Shown piece after piece: positions 43,157 through 50,097 of a DNA stretch of 50,097 nt. The notes below the pieces were generated by a model. That model did not search any database. It was not told the origin of the DNA and saw only the letters and a list, made by a program, of their open reading frames with translations. Positions within the stretch are counted from its first letter, which is position 1; each line of letters begins with the position of its first letter. This DNA comes from Fibrobacterota bacterium (GTDB lineage: Bacteria; Fibrobacterota; Chitinivibrionia; Chitinivibrionales; Chitinispirillaceae). The stretch lies in contig PLTF01000152.1 of NCBI GenBank assembly GCA_003164335.1, positions 15,066 to 65,162 on the forward strand. The letters run 5' to 3'. The translations under genes and the position numbers were made by a program.

Positions 43157-44272
43157 ATGAATGCCAGATTAAAAGAGCCGGGAATCGAGCAGGTTGAACC
43201 GGGAAAATACCGGGTAGCCGTTCGAATCCGCATTAACGGCAAGATTATAGAACGCCGTGAAATTGTAAGCGGAACGAAAGAAAAAGCACGAGACCGGCGC
43301 TACATTTTGAAGCGGGAACTCCGCGAAGCGAAGCCCGCAGGCTCTTTGACATCTACAGAGTTGAGAACCTTCGGTGATTTGCTTAAAATCTATAAGGAAA
43401 AACGGGAACAATGTTCGATTGCCCATTTAAACAAAATCAGGATAGTCGAGCGGGAGCTTGGAATGTTTCCCCTTCCCCACTTTTCCGAAAGGTTTGAGCA
43501 ATACATGAGGCTGTTGAAAACGACCAACTCAGAAAAGACAGGCAAACCCCGTTCTAATGCCAGTTTGAACAGGCCTGTCGAGATCGTGCGGGCCGTGTTT
43601 AACATGGGGGTGGCTTTAGGCCTTATGGAAACTAACCCGATTATCAGAGCACGTTTCCCAAAACTTAAAGTGCATTCCCGTGATGTTATTTTGCACGACA
43701 ATGACCGGCAACGTCTCCTCAACATTATTAATAAAGAGGCACCGCACCTGTCTGCAATCGTTCGGTTTGCCCTTCAAGTCCCCTGCCGAAAATCCGAACT
43801 GGTGAATATGAAGAAAGAAGATTTGGATTTAATTCATAATGCCATCAGGGTAAAAGCGGAGATTGCAAAAAACGACAGGGGGTGCTGGAAGCCGATACCG
43901 CCCGATATGGTGGAGTATTTCAGAAACTTACCGAATCAAACGGAATATCTTTTTTACCGCGAAGTTGAAGATAAGGAAACCGGCGAACTAAAGTATTCCG
44001 GCCTCGGTTCGTTTCACTCAGCATGGCAGCGATGTCGGAAGCTGGCGAATCTGCAAGGCCTGCATTTCCACGATACCCGTCACATGGCGGCAACGGCGCT
44101 TATAGATAACGGGACTCCGGAACAGGTGGTGATGACCGTCGCAAACTGGAAAACCAACATGCTACGGACTTACTACCACAGGGAGCCGAAAACCGCGCTT
44201 GATTTGGTTCGATTTAGCCCTAACCATGACCGTGAAGACGCTGTGAAGACGCCGACGGCCTCTGCATTGTAG
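43157..44272 (+). CDS. Tyrosine integrase (element 1)
   Basis: The 371-aa site-specific recombinase has an N-terminal arm-binding domain, a core-binding domain (about 70-165) and the catalytic domain with R211, H305-x-x-R308, W331 and the nucleophile Y340 in RTYYHREP. It lies 50 bp from the right 46-bp repeat. Its last codons (HDREDAVKTP) encode two GTGAAGACG repeats that match those at the left end of the element. It is a close relative of the integrase at 44416-45507. Confidence 0.93.
   Translation: MNARLKEPGIEQVEPGKYRVAVRIRINGKIIERREIVSGTKEKARDRRYILKRELREAKPAGSLTSTELRTFGDLLKIYKEKREQCSIAHLNKIRIVERELGMFPLPHFSERFEQYMRLLKTTNSEKTGKPRSNASLNRPVEIVRAVFNMGVALGLMETNPIIRARFPKLKVHSRDVILHDNDRQRLLNIINKEAPHLSAIVRFALQVPCRKSELVNMKKEDLDLIHNAIRVKAEIAKNDRGCWKPIPPDMVEYFRNLPNQTEYLFYREVEDKETGELKYSGLGSFHSAWQRCRKLANLQGLHFHDTRHMAATALIDNGTPEQVVMTVANWKTNMLRTYYHREPKTALDLVRFSPNHDREDAVKTPTASAL
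44231..44251 (+). repeat. Right arm-type repeats inside the integrase gene
   Basis: CGTGAAGACG (44231-44240) and TGTGAAGACG (44242-44251) are spaced 11 bp, as in the left pair at 39421-39441, and point the same way. They lie 72 bp from the right att repeat. Confidence 0.65.
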
Positions 44273-44322
44273 AAATGCCTAAAATAAGCGAAAAAGGCCA
44301 TTTTGGGTAGTGCGAACAATTT

Positions 44323-44368
44323 TTCTCAGCCATCAAACTGGGGTTCGATTCCCCATAGCGCTACCATG
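44323..44368 (+). repeat. Second 46-bp att repeat (tRNA-Glu 3' remnant)
   Basis: Identical to 39252-39297. Upstream sequence does not complete a tRNA, so this is the right boundary of element 1 and the left boundary of element 2. Confidence 0.92.
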
Positions 44369-44415
44369 CTAAAGTGGCCTGTTTACAGTGCTTTTATCAC
44401 TTTTTCCAGTTTTTC

Positions 44416-45507
44416 TCACACTGCTTGCTTCTTCGGAGTGTCCAAGAAGTGTCCAAGGTTGGGCGAAAATCGCACCAGCTCCAGGGCTCTTTTCGGCTCC
44501 CGGTGGTAGTAGTTCCGCAGCATATTTGTTTTCCAATTTGCCACAGTCATCACCACTTGTTCCGGGGTTCCATTATCTATAAGAGATGTTGCCGCCATGT
44601 GCCGGGTATCGTGGAAGTGTAATCCCGTCAATCCGGCCAGCTTAAGGCACCGGTACCAGGCACTGTGGAAGCTCCCCAGGCCAAAGTATTGCACCTTCCC
44701 GGTTTTTTTCTCTTCAACCGCACGGTAAAAGAGATACTCGGTTTCTTTCGGGAGGGTCTGAAAGTAACTTGCCATATCCGGGGGAATCGGTTTCCAGCAT
44801 CCGCGATCGTTTTTAGAAATTTCCGCCTTCACGCGGATCGCCCCGTTCACCAGGTCCAGATCGGCCCGGGTCATGTTCACCAGCTCCGATTTCCTGCACG
44901 GCACCTGCAATGAGAAACGAATAATCGCGCTCAGGTGCGGGGCTTCCCGGTCGACCACCGCAAGGAAATTTTTCACGTCCTCCTCGCTTAAAATGACGTC
45001 GCGGGGATTTTCCTTTAAGCGCGGAAACCGGACCTTTGAAATCGGGTTTTTTTCGATCAGTTCGAGCGCAGCCGCCATATTGAAGGCCGCGCGCACGATC
45101 TCGACGAGCCGGTTGATGCAGGCATTTGAACGGGGCCGCCCGGTTTTCTCCGAATTGGTCTTCTTCAACAGCTTTATATACCGTTCAAACCTATCCGCGA
45201 ATACCGGCAGCTCGATAGCCCCAAGCTCCCTTTCAAGTAGCTTGATTTTATTCAAATGCGATACTGCGCACTCTCCCCGCTTCTCCTTATAAATATGAAA
45301 CAACTCTCCGAAGGTTCTCAGCTCTGCCAATTTCAAAGAACTCGGGGCGCTTGCGCCCTCCCGCAGTTCCTTCTTCAACTGCAGGTACCGCTCCTCAGCG
45401 GCGGCCCTGGTACCGGTAAAAAGCTCCCGGCGCCGCGTCTCCCTGCCGCCCCGCAGAACGTGCGAGTCGATCCGGAAGAGGTTCAGGCCTTTTTTTATGA
45501 TGGCCAT
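44416..45507 (-). CDS. Tyrosine integrase (element 2)
   Basis: The 363-aa recombinase is closely related to the integrase at 43157, sharing ELRTFG, KLLERELG, KTNSEKTGRPRSNACINR, LQVPCRKSELVN, HFHDTRHMAAT and RNYYHREPKRALELVRFSPN. The catalytic Arg, HxxR, Trp and Tyr are present. The ATG at 45507 has AAGGGAG upstream; the frame extends to 45579. It faces the first integrase across the 46-bp repeat. Its last codons carry two AGTGTCCAAG repeats. Confidence 0.92.
   Translation of the reverse strand: MAIIKKGLNLFRIDSHVLRGGRETRRRELFTGTRAAAEERYLQLKKELREGASAPSSLKLAELRTFGELFHIYKEKRGECAVSHLNKIKLLERELGAIELPVFADRFERYIKLLKKTNSEKTGRPRSNACINRLVEIVRAAFNMAAALELIEKNPISKVRFPRLKENPRDVILSEEDVKNFLAVVDREAPHLSAIIRFSLQVPCRKSELVNMTRADLDLVNGAIRVKAEISKNDRGCWKPIPPDMASYFQTLPKETEYLFYRAVEEKKTGKVQYFGLGSFHSAWYRCLKLAGLTGLHFHDTRHMAATSLIDNGTPEQVVMTVANWKTNMLRNYYHREPKRALELVRFSPNLGHFLDTPKKQAV
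44437..44457. repeat. AGTGTCCAAG repeat pair inside integrase 2
   Basis: Two perfect AGTGTCCAAG copies at 44437-44446 and 44448-44457 with 11-bp spacing lie in the last codons of the gene. Location and spacing match the repeats in integrase 1, but the sequence differs, as expected for element-specific arm sites. Confidence 0.6.
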
Positions 45508-45605
45508 TGCGTTGCTCCCTTTGCAATGGACATCATGAGTATGCATGAATAATATAGCATTTGCCGTTTGCCTTGTCAAGCCTTTTATTACTTTTTACTA
45601 CCCTT

Positions 45606-45815
45606 TTATGCCCTTGAATGCTTTTCAAAGAGCAGCTGCCCGTTCAATAATCGCTTCTCGATTTCAACTCTTGGGTATCTGTTCACCCGGCCCATTTTAA
45701 TGATTGGCAGCCGGTGGGCTTGGGTCCAATTGACAACAGACTTAAGCGAGACGTTGAGCTTGGTAGCGAGTTCGGTAGCAGTGAGATATTCTTTTTCAAT
45801 GGTGTTTAGGGGCAT
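45606..45815 (-). CDS. Excisionase-like HTH protein (element 2)
   Basis: The 69-aa protein has the winged-helix pattern LTATELATKLNVSLKSVVNWTQAH ... IIKMGRVNRYPRVEIEKRLL and resembles the protein at 42855. The ATG at 45815 has GGAGG 6 bp upstream. It precedes the integrase in the same direction by about 98 bp. Confidence 0.8.
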   Translation of the reverse strand: MPLNTIEKEYLTATELATKLNVSLKSVVNWTQAHRLPIIKMGRVNRYPRVEIEKRLLNGQLLFEKHSRA

Positions 45816-45959
45816 ATGCAACCTCCAATTAAATGTTGATGGTTATTTTTTTAACTAAAGTGATAAAAGTGACAAAAGTATGGTGTTTTTCTCATAATTT
45901 GTAATAATAGAAATTCATAAGGAATAATAGGGAAAAAGGCCATAGTTTTGTCACTCCGG

Positions 45960-48167
45960 TCACTCCGGATTTCCGTTCATTTTTGATCCCAAACCCTCCC
46001 AGAGCCAGGTTCCACCAGTGCCTCTGGTTTTTGTAAAACCCCGATCAACCAGGTGTTCCCCAAATCGCCTTTTGGAGAGAGTGAATTCACCTGCTTCGCG
46101 CGTCCACGCTTTGTAATCCAAATATAAATCTGAAATACTAATTGTTAAGGCAGAACCAATATTGCAGTTTTCATTTAAGTAGTATCCGACAACATCGCTG
46201 GCAGACCGGTATTGCGCCGTTGCCGCATGCACTTCCTGTGGAATGTCAAGGCCATCTTTTTTATAAGCCTGGTACCCTTCAAGCATCCAATTGAGAATTC
46301 CTGACGCTTCTTTTCTAAAAATCGTCAGCATTTCCGCTATCGGTTTTCTTCTGTCTGCGGGGATTTCGACGGTAAAGGGGATCAAAATCATTCGACGCCA
46401 TATTCCGGTATCGGTCCCAATAACGCGCGGTTTTGAATTGCCACAAATAAAAAGCTTATGGCTTGGCTTGAAATCAAAGAATTCCTGGTGAAGGAAACGC
46501 GCTGTAACGGTATCGTTGCCGGTTAAGTCCTTAACAAGGGATTCATTAAATCTCATCCCTTCGTCAAGCTCTGAACATACTGCCATCCGCACACCGGGAA
46601 GCCGCGCAATGTCGTTTGGGATCCCTTCGTGTTTGCATGCCATGAGCATGGTAGCTGGGCAGCGCAGGAAATAATCCCCAAGGATCATTTCCATCGTGGA
46701 AATAAAAAGGCTTTTCCCGTTCTTCCCGCCGCCGAAAAAGAATATCAGGATTTGTTCGGAGACCTCACCGCTCAGGCAAAGGCCCATGATCCTTTGCACA
46801 AAGGCGATTAGCTCGGCGTTACCGGCAAATATGAGGTTTAAATTATCCTGCCAGGCAACGATTTTTGCGGATTTATCAAAGGGAATATCCGTTATTTTTG
46901 ATAACTTATCTTCACGGCAGTGAGCCCTCAAAGTTCCGGATTTTAAATCAATAGTTCCATTCTGGCAATTAAATAAAAGAGGATCGAAATTAAATTCGCT
47001 GGTGATCGTGGCTATTTGAGTCAGACTCTTTGAAAGCTCAAGGCAAGAATAAAGGCTGGCTTTTGCCAATGATTTGATATGATGGTTAAGGATTTTTTTA
47101 TAAAAATCAGGATCAAAGCTATAATTTTTCGCGATGTCAATGATTTTATGGGCAGATTCTTTCGCGTGCTCAACGATCAATCCCTTTTCATCGGGCACCC
47201 ATCGTTGCCCGTTCCATACCATCCAAATGCCATGCGTGTGGTCAAATTTGATATCATTGCCGAAATTTTGGGCAAGAAATTGCGCGTTCCAAGTATCGGT
47301 TAGGGTGATATCGGCGCTGTATGGTTTTTTTTGAGTGCTTCCCTGCTTTTTTTCATCGGCTGTTCCTTGCGCGTATCCGTCTCGGGCTGTTTGGTCGGCC
47401 TCGCTTTTGCCTAATCCGCATAATGTAGCACCCTGCAACAGCAATTTTAAAGAAATCTTTTCTTCGGTCCTCTTCGACCCCAATTCCCGAGCAGCGGCAT
47501 AAAGCGTGTTGTGACGGCTGCCGGGGGCGATAAGGCCAACCATAAAATCAAGCGTTGTATTGGTCAGCTGGGCTGGAATGATTGGCGGGAGCGCGGCAAT
47601 AGCGCTTTCCCATGATCCTGATATAAAGGAATCTCCACCAGTAATAAGGTTGGGATCGTTAGGCAGCCAGAATTGCGTGAGCTTGCCGGTCTTTGGGAAA
47701 AGCTCGACGCGGCCAGTTCTATTGAAACCCCATGAGCGGATTATGGAAATGAATTCATTAACATCCATAGGCTCAGGCAAAATGAATATCGCCCGGATTC
47801 CCTGCCCGCTTTTGCTGTGGAATTGTACCGGCTCAGCATGGAAAAATTTTGCTATGGCTGGAAGCTGATGAACATTAGATTCCTGCCCCTCATGTGCGTC
47901 GAAATCAAGGGCGAAGTACGAAACTTTTTCATCATAATGGGGGACGATGCCAAGGCGCACCGGATGGTCTATATTAAATTTGCGGCCTTTTTTGTCTTTA
48001 GTAATGAATGAAACGCTTGAAAGCGTTCCCGCCCTCCAGCATTCAATCGCCTTTTTGCATTGCTCGGCATTATAGAGCCAACCGAAAGAGGTATTGCCAT
48101 CCATGAGGCAAACGCAGCCTGGCTCTGAAAACGGGAGCAGTTTTTCTGCAAGTTGAAACCGGTCCAT
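45960..48167 (-). CDS. P4-family primase-helicase
   Basis: The 735-aa protein joins an N-terminal archaeo-eukaryotic-like primase (ALDFDAHEG with D88 and D90, HSKSGQGIRAIF at 117-128, VELFPKTG) to a superfamily 3 helicase with Walker A GGGKNGKS (479-486), the acidic ELDEG Walker B region, the sensor CGNSKPRV and GIWRRMILIPF. Such proteins start replication of phage satellites and plasmids. GGAG precedes the ATG. Four TTTGCAA repeats lie upstream of its start. Its stop overlaps a TCACTCCGG tandem repeat. Confidence 0.9.
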   Translation of the reverse strand: MDRFQLAEKLLPFSEPGCVCLMDGNTSFGWLYNAEQCKKAIECWRAGTLSSVSFITKDKKGRKFNIDHPVRLGIVPHYDEKVSYFALDFDAHEGQESNVHQLPAIAKFFHAEPVQFHSKSGQGIRAIFILPEPMDVNEFISIIRSWGFNRTGRVELFPKTGKLTQFWLPNDPNLITGGDSFISGSWESAIAALPPIIPAQLTNTTLDFMVGLIAPGSRHNTLYAAARELGSKRTEEKISLKLLLQGATLCGLGKSEADQTARDGYAQGTADEKKQGSTQKKPYSADITLTDTWNAQFLAQNFGNDIKFDHTHGIWMVWNGQRWVPDEKGLIVEHAKESAHKIIDIAKNYSFDPDFYKKILNHHIKSLAKASLYSCLELSKSLTQIATITSEFNFDPLLFNCQNGTIDLKSGTLRAHCREDKLSKITDIPFDKSAKIVAWQDNLNLIFAGNAELIAFVQRIMGLCLSGEVSEQILIFFFGGGKNGKSLFISTMEMILGDYFLRCPATMLMACKHEGIPNDIARLPGVRMAVCSELDEGMRFNESLVKDLTGNDTVTARFLHQEFFDFKPSHKLFICGNSKPRVIGTDTGIWRRMILIPFTVEIPADRRKPIAEMLTIFRKEASGILNWMLEGYQAYKKDGLDIPQEVHAATAQYRSASDVVGYYLNENCNIGSALTISISDLYLDYKAWTREAGEFTLSKRRFGEHLVDRGFTKTRGTGGTWLWEGLGSKMNGNPE

Positions 48168-48277
48168 AAAAACTCCGTTGCACGGGTTATCAAATTAACA
48201 TGAGGATAATTATAAATCGGAGCAGGCAATTTAAATAAGGATTTTAATTTCAAATTTCGGAGCAAAAGCATTCGGTG

Positions 48278-48314
48278 TTTGCAAAGCTTTGCAAACTTTT
48301 GCAAGTTTTTGCAA
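48278..48314. repeat. Four TTTGCAA repeats at exact 10-bp steps
   Basis: TTTGCAA occurs at 48278, 48288, 48298 and 48308. The copies lie on one face of the helix, in the 228-bp gap upstream of the primase-helicase gene. They may be an operator or an origin for the primase. Confidence 0.72.
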
Positions 48315-48395
48315 ATCTGGGGTAGGCCGGTGGCAAGCACAGGCCGTTTCCGTCACATCGGGGTTTTACAGGGATTTGGAGGATAAAACGGAGCT

Positions 48396-49406
48396 CTATC
48401 GGGCTTCTCGCAGCTTCCTTATCAGTGTGATTATGGAATCGACACGGCCTTGGAAGGCCTGGTAGCCGCTGGTTCTGATAACAGCATAACCATGATTATT
48501 AGCCTTATTGGCCGTAACTACTTTAACAATCACATCTCTAAATGCATCTTTTTTAAAGTGATTTATAAAATTTATTCTTCTCAAATGGCAATCTGTTTTG
48601 GTCAATCCTTTTTTATCTATAAATGGTGCTCGATAGTCTTCGATCCCGCTGCCTTCCAAAGCAAGGCATATTTCCTCGATCTCTGCGCAAAAAGCTAAAT
48701 CCGGATCAGTGGATTCATTCAGGTAGATCCAGGTCCGCATATGGTCTTCCGGATTAAGAGGTTTCGCTTGGCGCGTTTTTTTCGGATCGGGCGGTTTTGA
48801 AGTGCCGGTATTTTTTTCGGCTGCCTTACCCTCATCCTTCAATGGGGTAGCCACTTCATTCACCGGCTCACTATTAAATTCCATCCATCTTTTGTATTTA
48901 TCGATCTGGCCGTTTAGCCAGCGCAGAAAATTTGCAGCCGATTGAGCGGATTGCTCCAGGGCTACATACGCCTTAAAATTATTATCATGCAAATAGTTCA
49001 TCATAGGCGTGTAGTAATAAATAGCGGTCATTAAAATATCGCCAAAAGCAATTCCGCCCTCGGGACTATAAACCATTTTTTCCTGGAATTCGGCCTTACA
49101 AAGGTTTAGATACTTAAACTTATCCTCAGGTATATCAATGATATGCTCCAGGGTTTCTTCAATCAGCGGTCTGCAAAAACCATGATGGCTATAGGACCCG
49201 CTCGTCAATAAAAATGTCTTTTCTTGCCGCTTTACCGGAATTCTTTCAGCATCATAGAGATCAATCGGAATGGTTTTAAATTCTTTTCTTGCGGCATTAA
49301 CTTCATCCAGCTTTAAAAGCAGCAACGCCCGGTGGGCCTCTGCAAGTTGCTTAATGGTGGCTTGTTCCAAGGCTATTCCTTTTTCATCGGTTGTAGGTTC
49401 TGCCAT
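48396..49406 (-). CDS. Unknown protein of element 2
   Basis: The 336-aa protein is not recognised. It lacks a signal peptide and membrane segments, and is helical with a charged Lys/Pro-rich linker around residues 185-225 that separates two parts. AAAGGGC precedes the ATG. It lies upstream of the primase-helicase in the same direction with the TTTGCAA array between them, so it could help replication or carry out an accessory function. Confidence 0.6.
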   Translation of the reverse strand: MAEPTTDEKGIALEQATIKQLAEAHRALLLLKLDEVNAARKEFKTIPIDLYDAERIPVKRQEKTFLLTSGSYSHHGFCRPLIEETLEHIIDIPEDKFKYLNLCKAEFQEKMVYSPEGGIAFGDILMTAIYYYTPMMNYLHDNNFKAYVALEQSAQSAANFLRWLNGQIDKYKRWMEFNSEPVNEVATPLKDEGKAAEKNTGTSKPPDPKKTRQAKPLNPEDHMRTWIYLNESTDPDLAFCAEIEEICLALEGSGIEDYRAPFIDKKGLTKTDCHLRRINFINHFKKDAFRDVIVKVVTANKANNHGYAVIRTSGYQAFQGRVDSIITLIRKLREAR

Positions 49407-49626
49407 GTTTTTGCCCTTTAAAATTTTTCAAAAAACGCTTTTTTCGCGTGCGAGGCTGCATACTCGGTCGCCGGGGGTCATCCTGAAACAGCCCTCATAA
49501 TTATCCTTACGTCCTTATTTTGAAAAGTCAAAAAACGAATCGATAAATAGATAATGCTTTACTAATGACCAAATATCTTCCCTCATTAAAGAGGGCCTTC
49601 TTTTGACCTTCGCCAGAGGCATTCCC

Positions 49627-49872
49627 TTATTTCCCGCCTTCCACGATCTTTATTTCCTCTTCGGTCAGACCGTACAGCTCGTAGACCAGCTTATCGATTT
49701 GCCGGTCGGTGGAATCGATGCGACGGGCGAGGAGGGTCTTTTCCTGGTCGTCGGAGGCGGATGCGAGCTTTTTGTTAAGATCGAGCATGGAAGTAACGAG
49801 CCCAACCATTTTATCATGCAAATATTTAGTTTCTGTTTTGTGAGAGGAAAATGTTGACTCAAGGGAAGCCAT
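49627..49872 (-). pseudogene. C-terminal remnant of a restriction-modification methylase
   Basis: The 81-aa frame ends in TDRQIDKLVYELYGLTEEEIKIVEG, the usual C-terminal tail of type IIG/Eco57I-like and other N6-adenine methylase/specificity proteins. Those are normally several hundred residues longer. A stop codon lies two codons upstream of the only ATG, so the rest is missing. It is probably a leftover of a defence gene cut by the insertion of the transposase-bearing sequence next to it. Confidence 0.6.
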
Positions 49873-49922
49873 CGATTATATTGTTGTTACCAAGCAGCAA
49901 TAAAAAGGAGGCTTCCCCTGAG
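49858..49922 (+). other. Inverted repeat that can hide the transposase start
   Basis: CTCAAGGGAAGCC (49858-49870) pairs with GGCTTCCCCTGAG (49910-49922) at 12 of 13 positions. The 3' arm contains the presumed start and part of the GGAGG site, so a transcript from upstream would fold and block translation. Confidence 0.5.
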
Positions 49923-50097
49923 AAAGAAAATCGAGACAGCACCGTGCTTTTTTCTGAATGTTACCGGCTCATTAAAAATAATAAAAGACTACCGGCAAAA
50001 GTATAACGGGATAAACCGGCTTCTGAATAGTATGCCGGAGATTCTGGATGTTTTTCACGGCGATCTTAAAGCTTTTGGCAGTAAGAAGGGCCGGGAG
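49918..50097 (+). CDS. Transposase N-terminus (ISNCY-like), cut by window edge
   Basis: The frame runs to the window end. Its sequence (IKDYRQKYNGINRLLNSM, PEILDVFHGDLKAFG) looks like the start of ISNCY-type transposases, in which a short helical start precedes an HTH. No ATG, GTG or TTG is available; the CTG at 49918 is 6 bp after GGAGG and is the best start, though non-ATG use cannot be proven. The remainder is outside the window. Confidence 0.45.
   Translation, partial: MRKKIETAPCFFLNVTGSLKIIKDYRQKYNGINRLLNSMPEILDVFHGDLKAFGSKKGRE

Larger units (their letters stand above)
39252..44368 (+). mobile_element. Integrative element 1 in tRNA-Glu (about 5 kb)
   Basis: The element lies between two perfect 46-bp repeats and is more AT-rich than its surroundings. 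It contains arm-like repeats at both ends, a structured RNA, a lipoprotein, a 54-aa membrane peptide, iterons, two zinc-ribbon proteins, an acidic protein, an excisionase-like protein and, at its right end, a tyrosine integrase reading toward the right repeat. No replication or conjugation protein is recognisable, so it may rely on a helper. Confidence 0.85.
44323..50097. mobile_element. Integrative element 2 (left part, runs past window)
   Basis: It starts at the second att repeat and has a leftward integrase, an excisionase-like gene, a P4-type primase-helicase and an unknown gene, the core of a phage-satellite- or plasmid-like element. No third copy of the att repeat is seen before the window end, so the right boundary lies outside or is lost. 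The IS-like transposase at the edge may be a later insertion. Confidence 0.7.

Noticed and set aside
44323-44368. A second tRNA-Glu gene
   Set aside because: Only the 3' half from the anticodon loop is present; the upstream bases do not form the acceptor and D arms. It is an attachment-site remnant.

Overview
The window reads as chromosomal DNA of a Gram-negative bacterium, most likely from the FCB side of the tree (Fibrobacterota/Chitinispirillia-like; this placement is an inference). The clues are C-terminal sorting domains of the type IX secretion kind on several proteins, a DUF5777-like outer-membrane beta-barrel, a SEC-C-tagged methionine aminopeptidase, and a B12-binding/radical SAM-DUF2344 fusion. 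Most of the window (about 1-39,100) is moderately GC-rich. The right part (39.3-50.1 kb) is clearly more AT-rich and is made of mobile DNA.

Layout. (1) 0.1-4.3 kb: a secreted FN3 protein and a radical SAM-DUF2344 fusion. (2) 4.4-27.9 kb: a large surface-glycan locus. It holds two divergent YfhO-type membrane proteins, a NeuB-like synthase with a C-terminal cupin, a ThDP-dependent acetolactate-synthase-like enzyme, a SPASM-type radical SAM enzyme, a sugar C-methyltransferase-like protein, a GDP-mannose-hydrolase-like Nudix protein, a B12-binding radical SAM enzyme, a GtrB-like glycosyltransferase, and an operon for RfbH-RfbF-RfbG-GtrA-SDR. A second DPM1-like glycosyltransferase and a polytopic protein with a LamG-like C-terminus close it. 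RfbF, RfbG and RfbH would make the CDP-4-keto-3,6-dideoxyhexose intermediate. The SDR would reduce it, or the ThDP enzyme might add a two-carbon branch (YerE-like). GtrB/GtrA/YfhO-type proteins would load the sugar onto a lipid, flip it and transfer it outside.

(3) 28.3-33.3 kb: map, hflX, and a tightly overlapping DUF58-BatA pair. (4) 33.4-37.8 kb: a Tat-exported DUF362 protein with a sorting domain, a small secreted-type protein, and a three-gene module (outer-membrane barrel, periplasmic Rieske protein, cytochrome b5-like protein). (5) 37.9-39.3 kb: rlmD, tRNA-Gln(CTG) and tRNA-Glu(CTC).

(6) 39.25-50.1 kb: two integrative elements in tandem at the tRNA-Glu gene. A 46-bp perfect copy of the tRNA 3' half (39252-39297) recurs at 44323-44368 and bounds a compact element of about 5 kb. 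That element carries a strongly structured RNA with a predicted pseudoknot and terminator, a lipoprotein, a 54-aa membrane peptide, an array of 12-bp iterons, two zinc-ribbon proteins of unknown role, a very acidic protein, an excisionase-like protein and a tyrosine integrase. The second element begins with a related integrase/excisionase pair, then a P4-type primase-helicase, an unknown protein, a restriction-modification remnant and the start of a transposase cut by the window edge. The most novel features are the structured RNA (39669-39828), the phased repeats inside the integrase 3' ends, the iteron arrays, and the mixed dideoxysugar/nonulosonate/radical SAM glycan locus.
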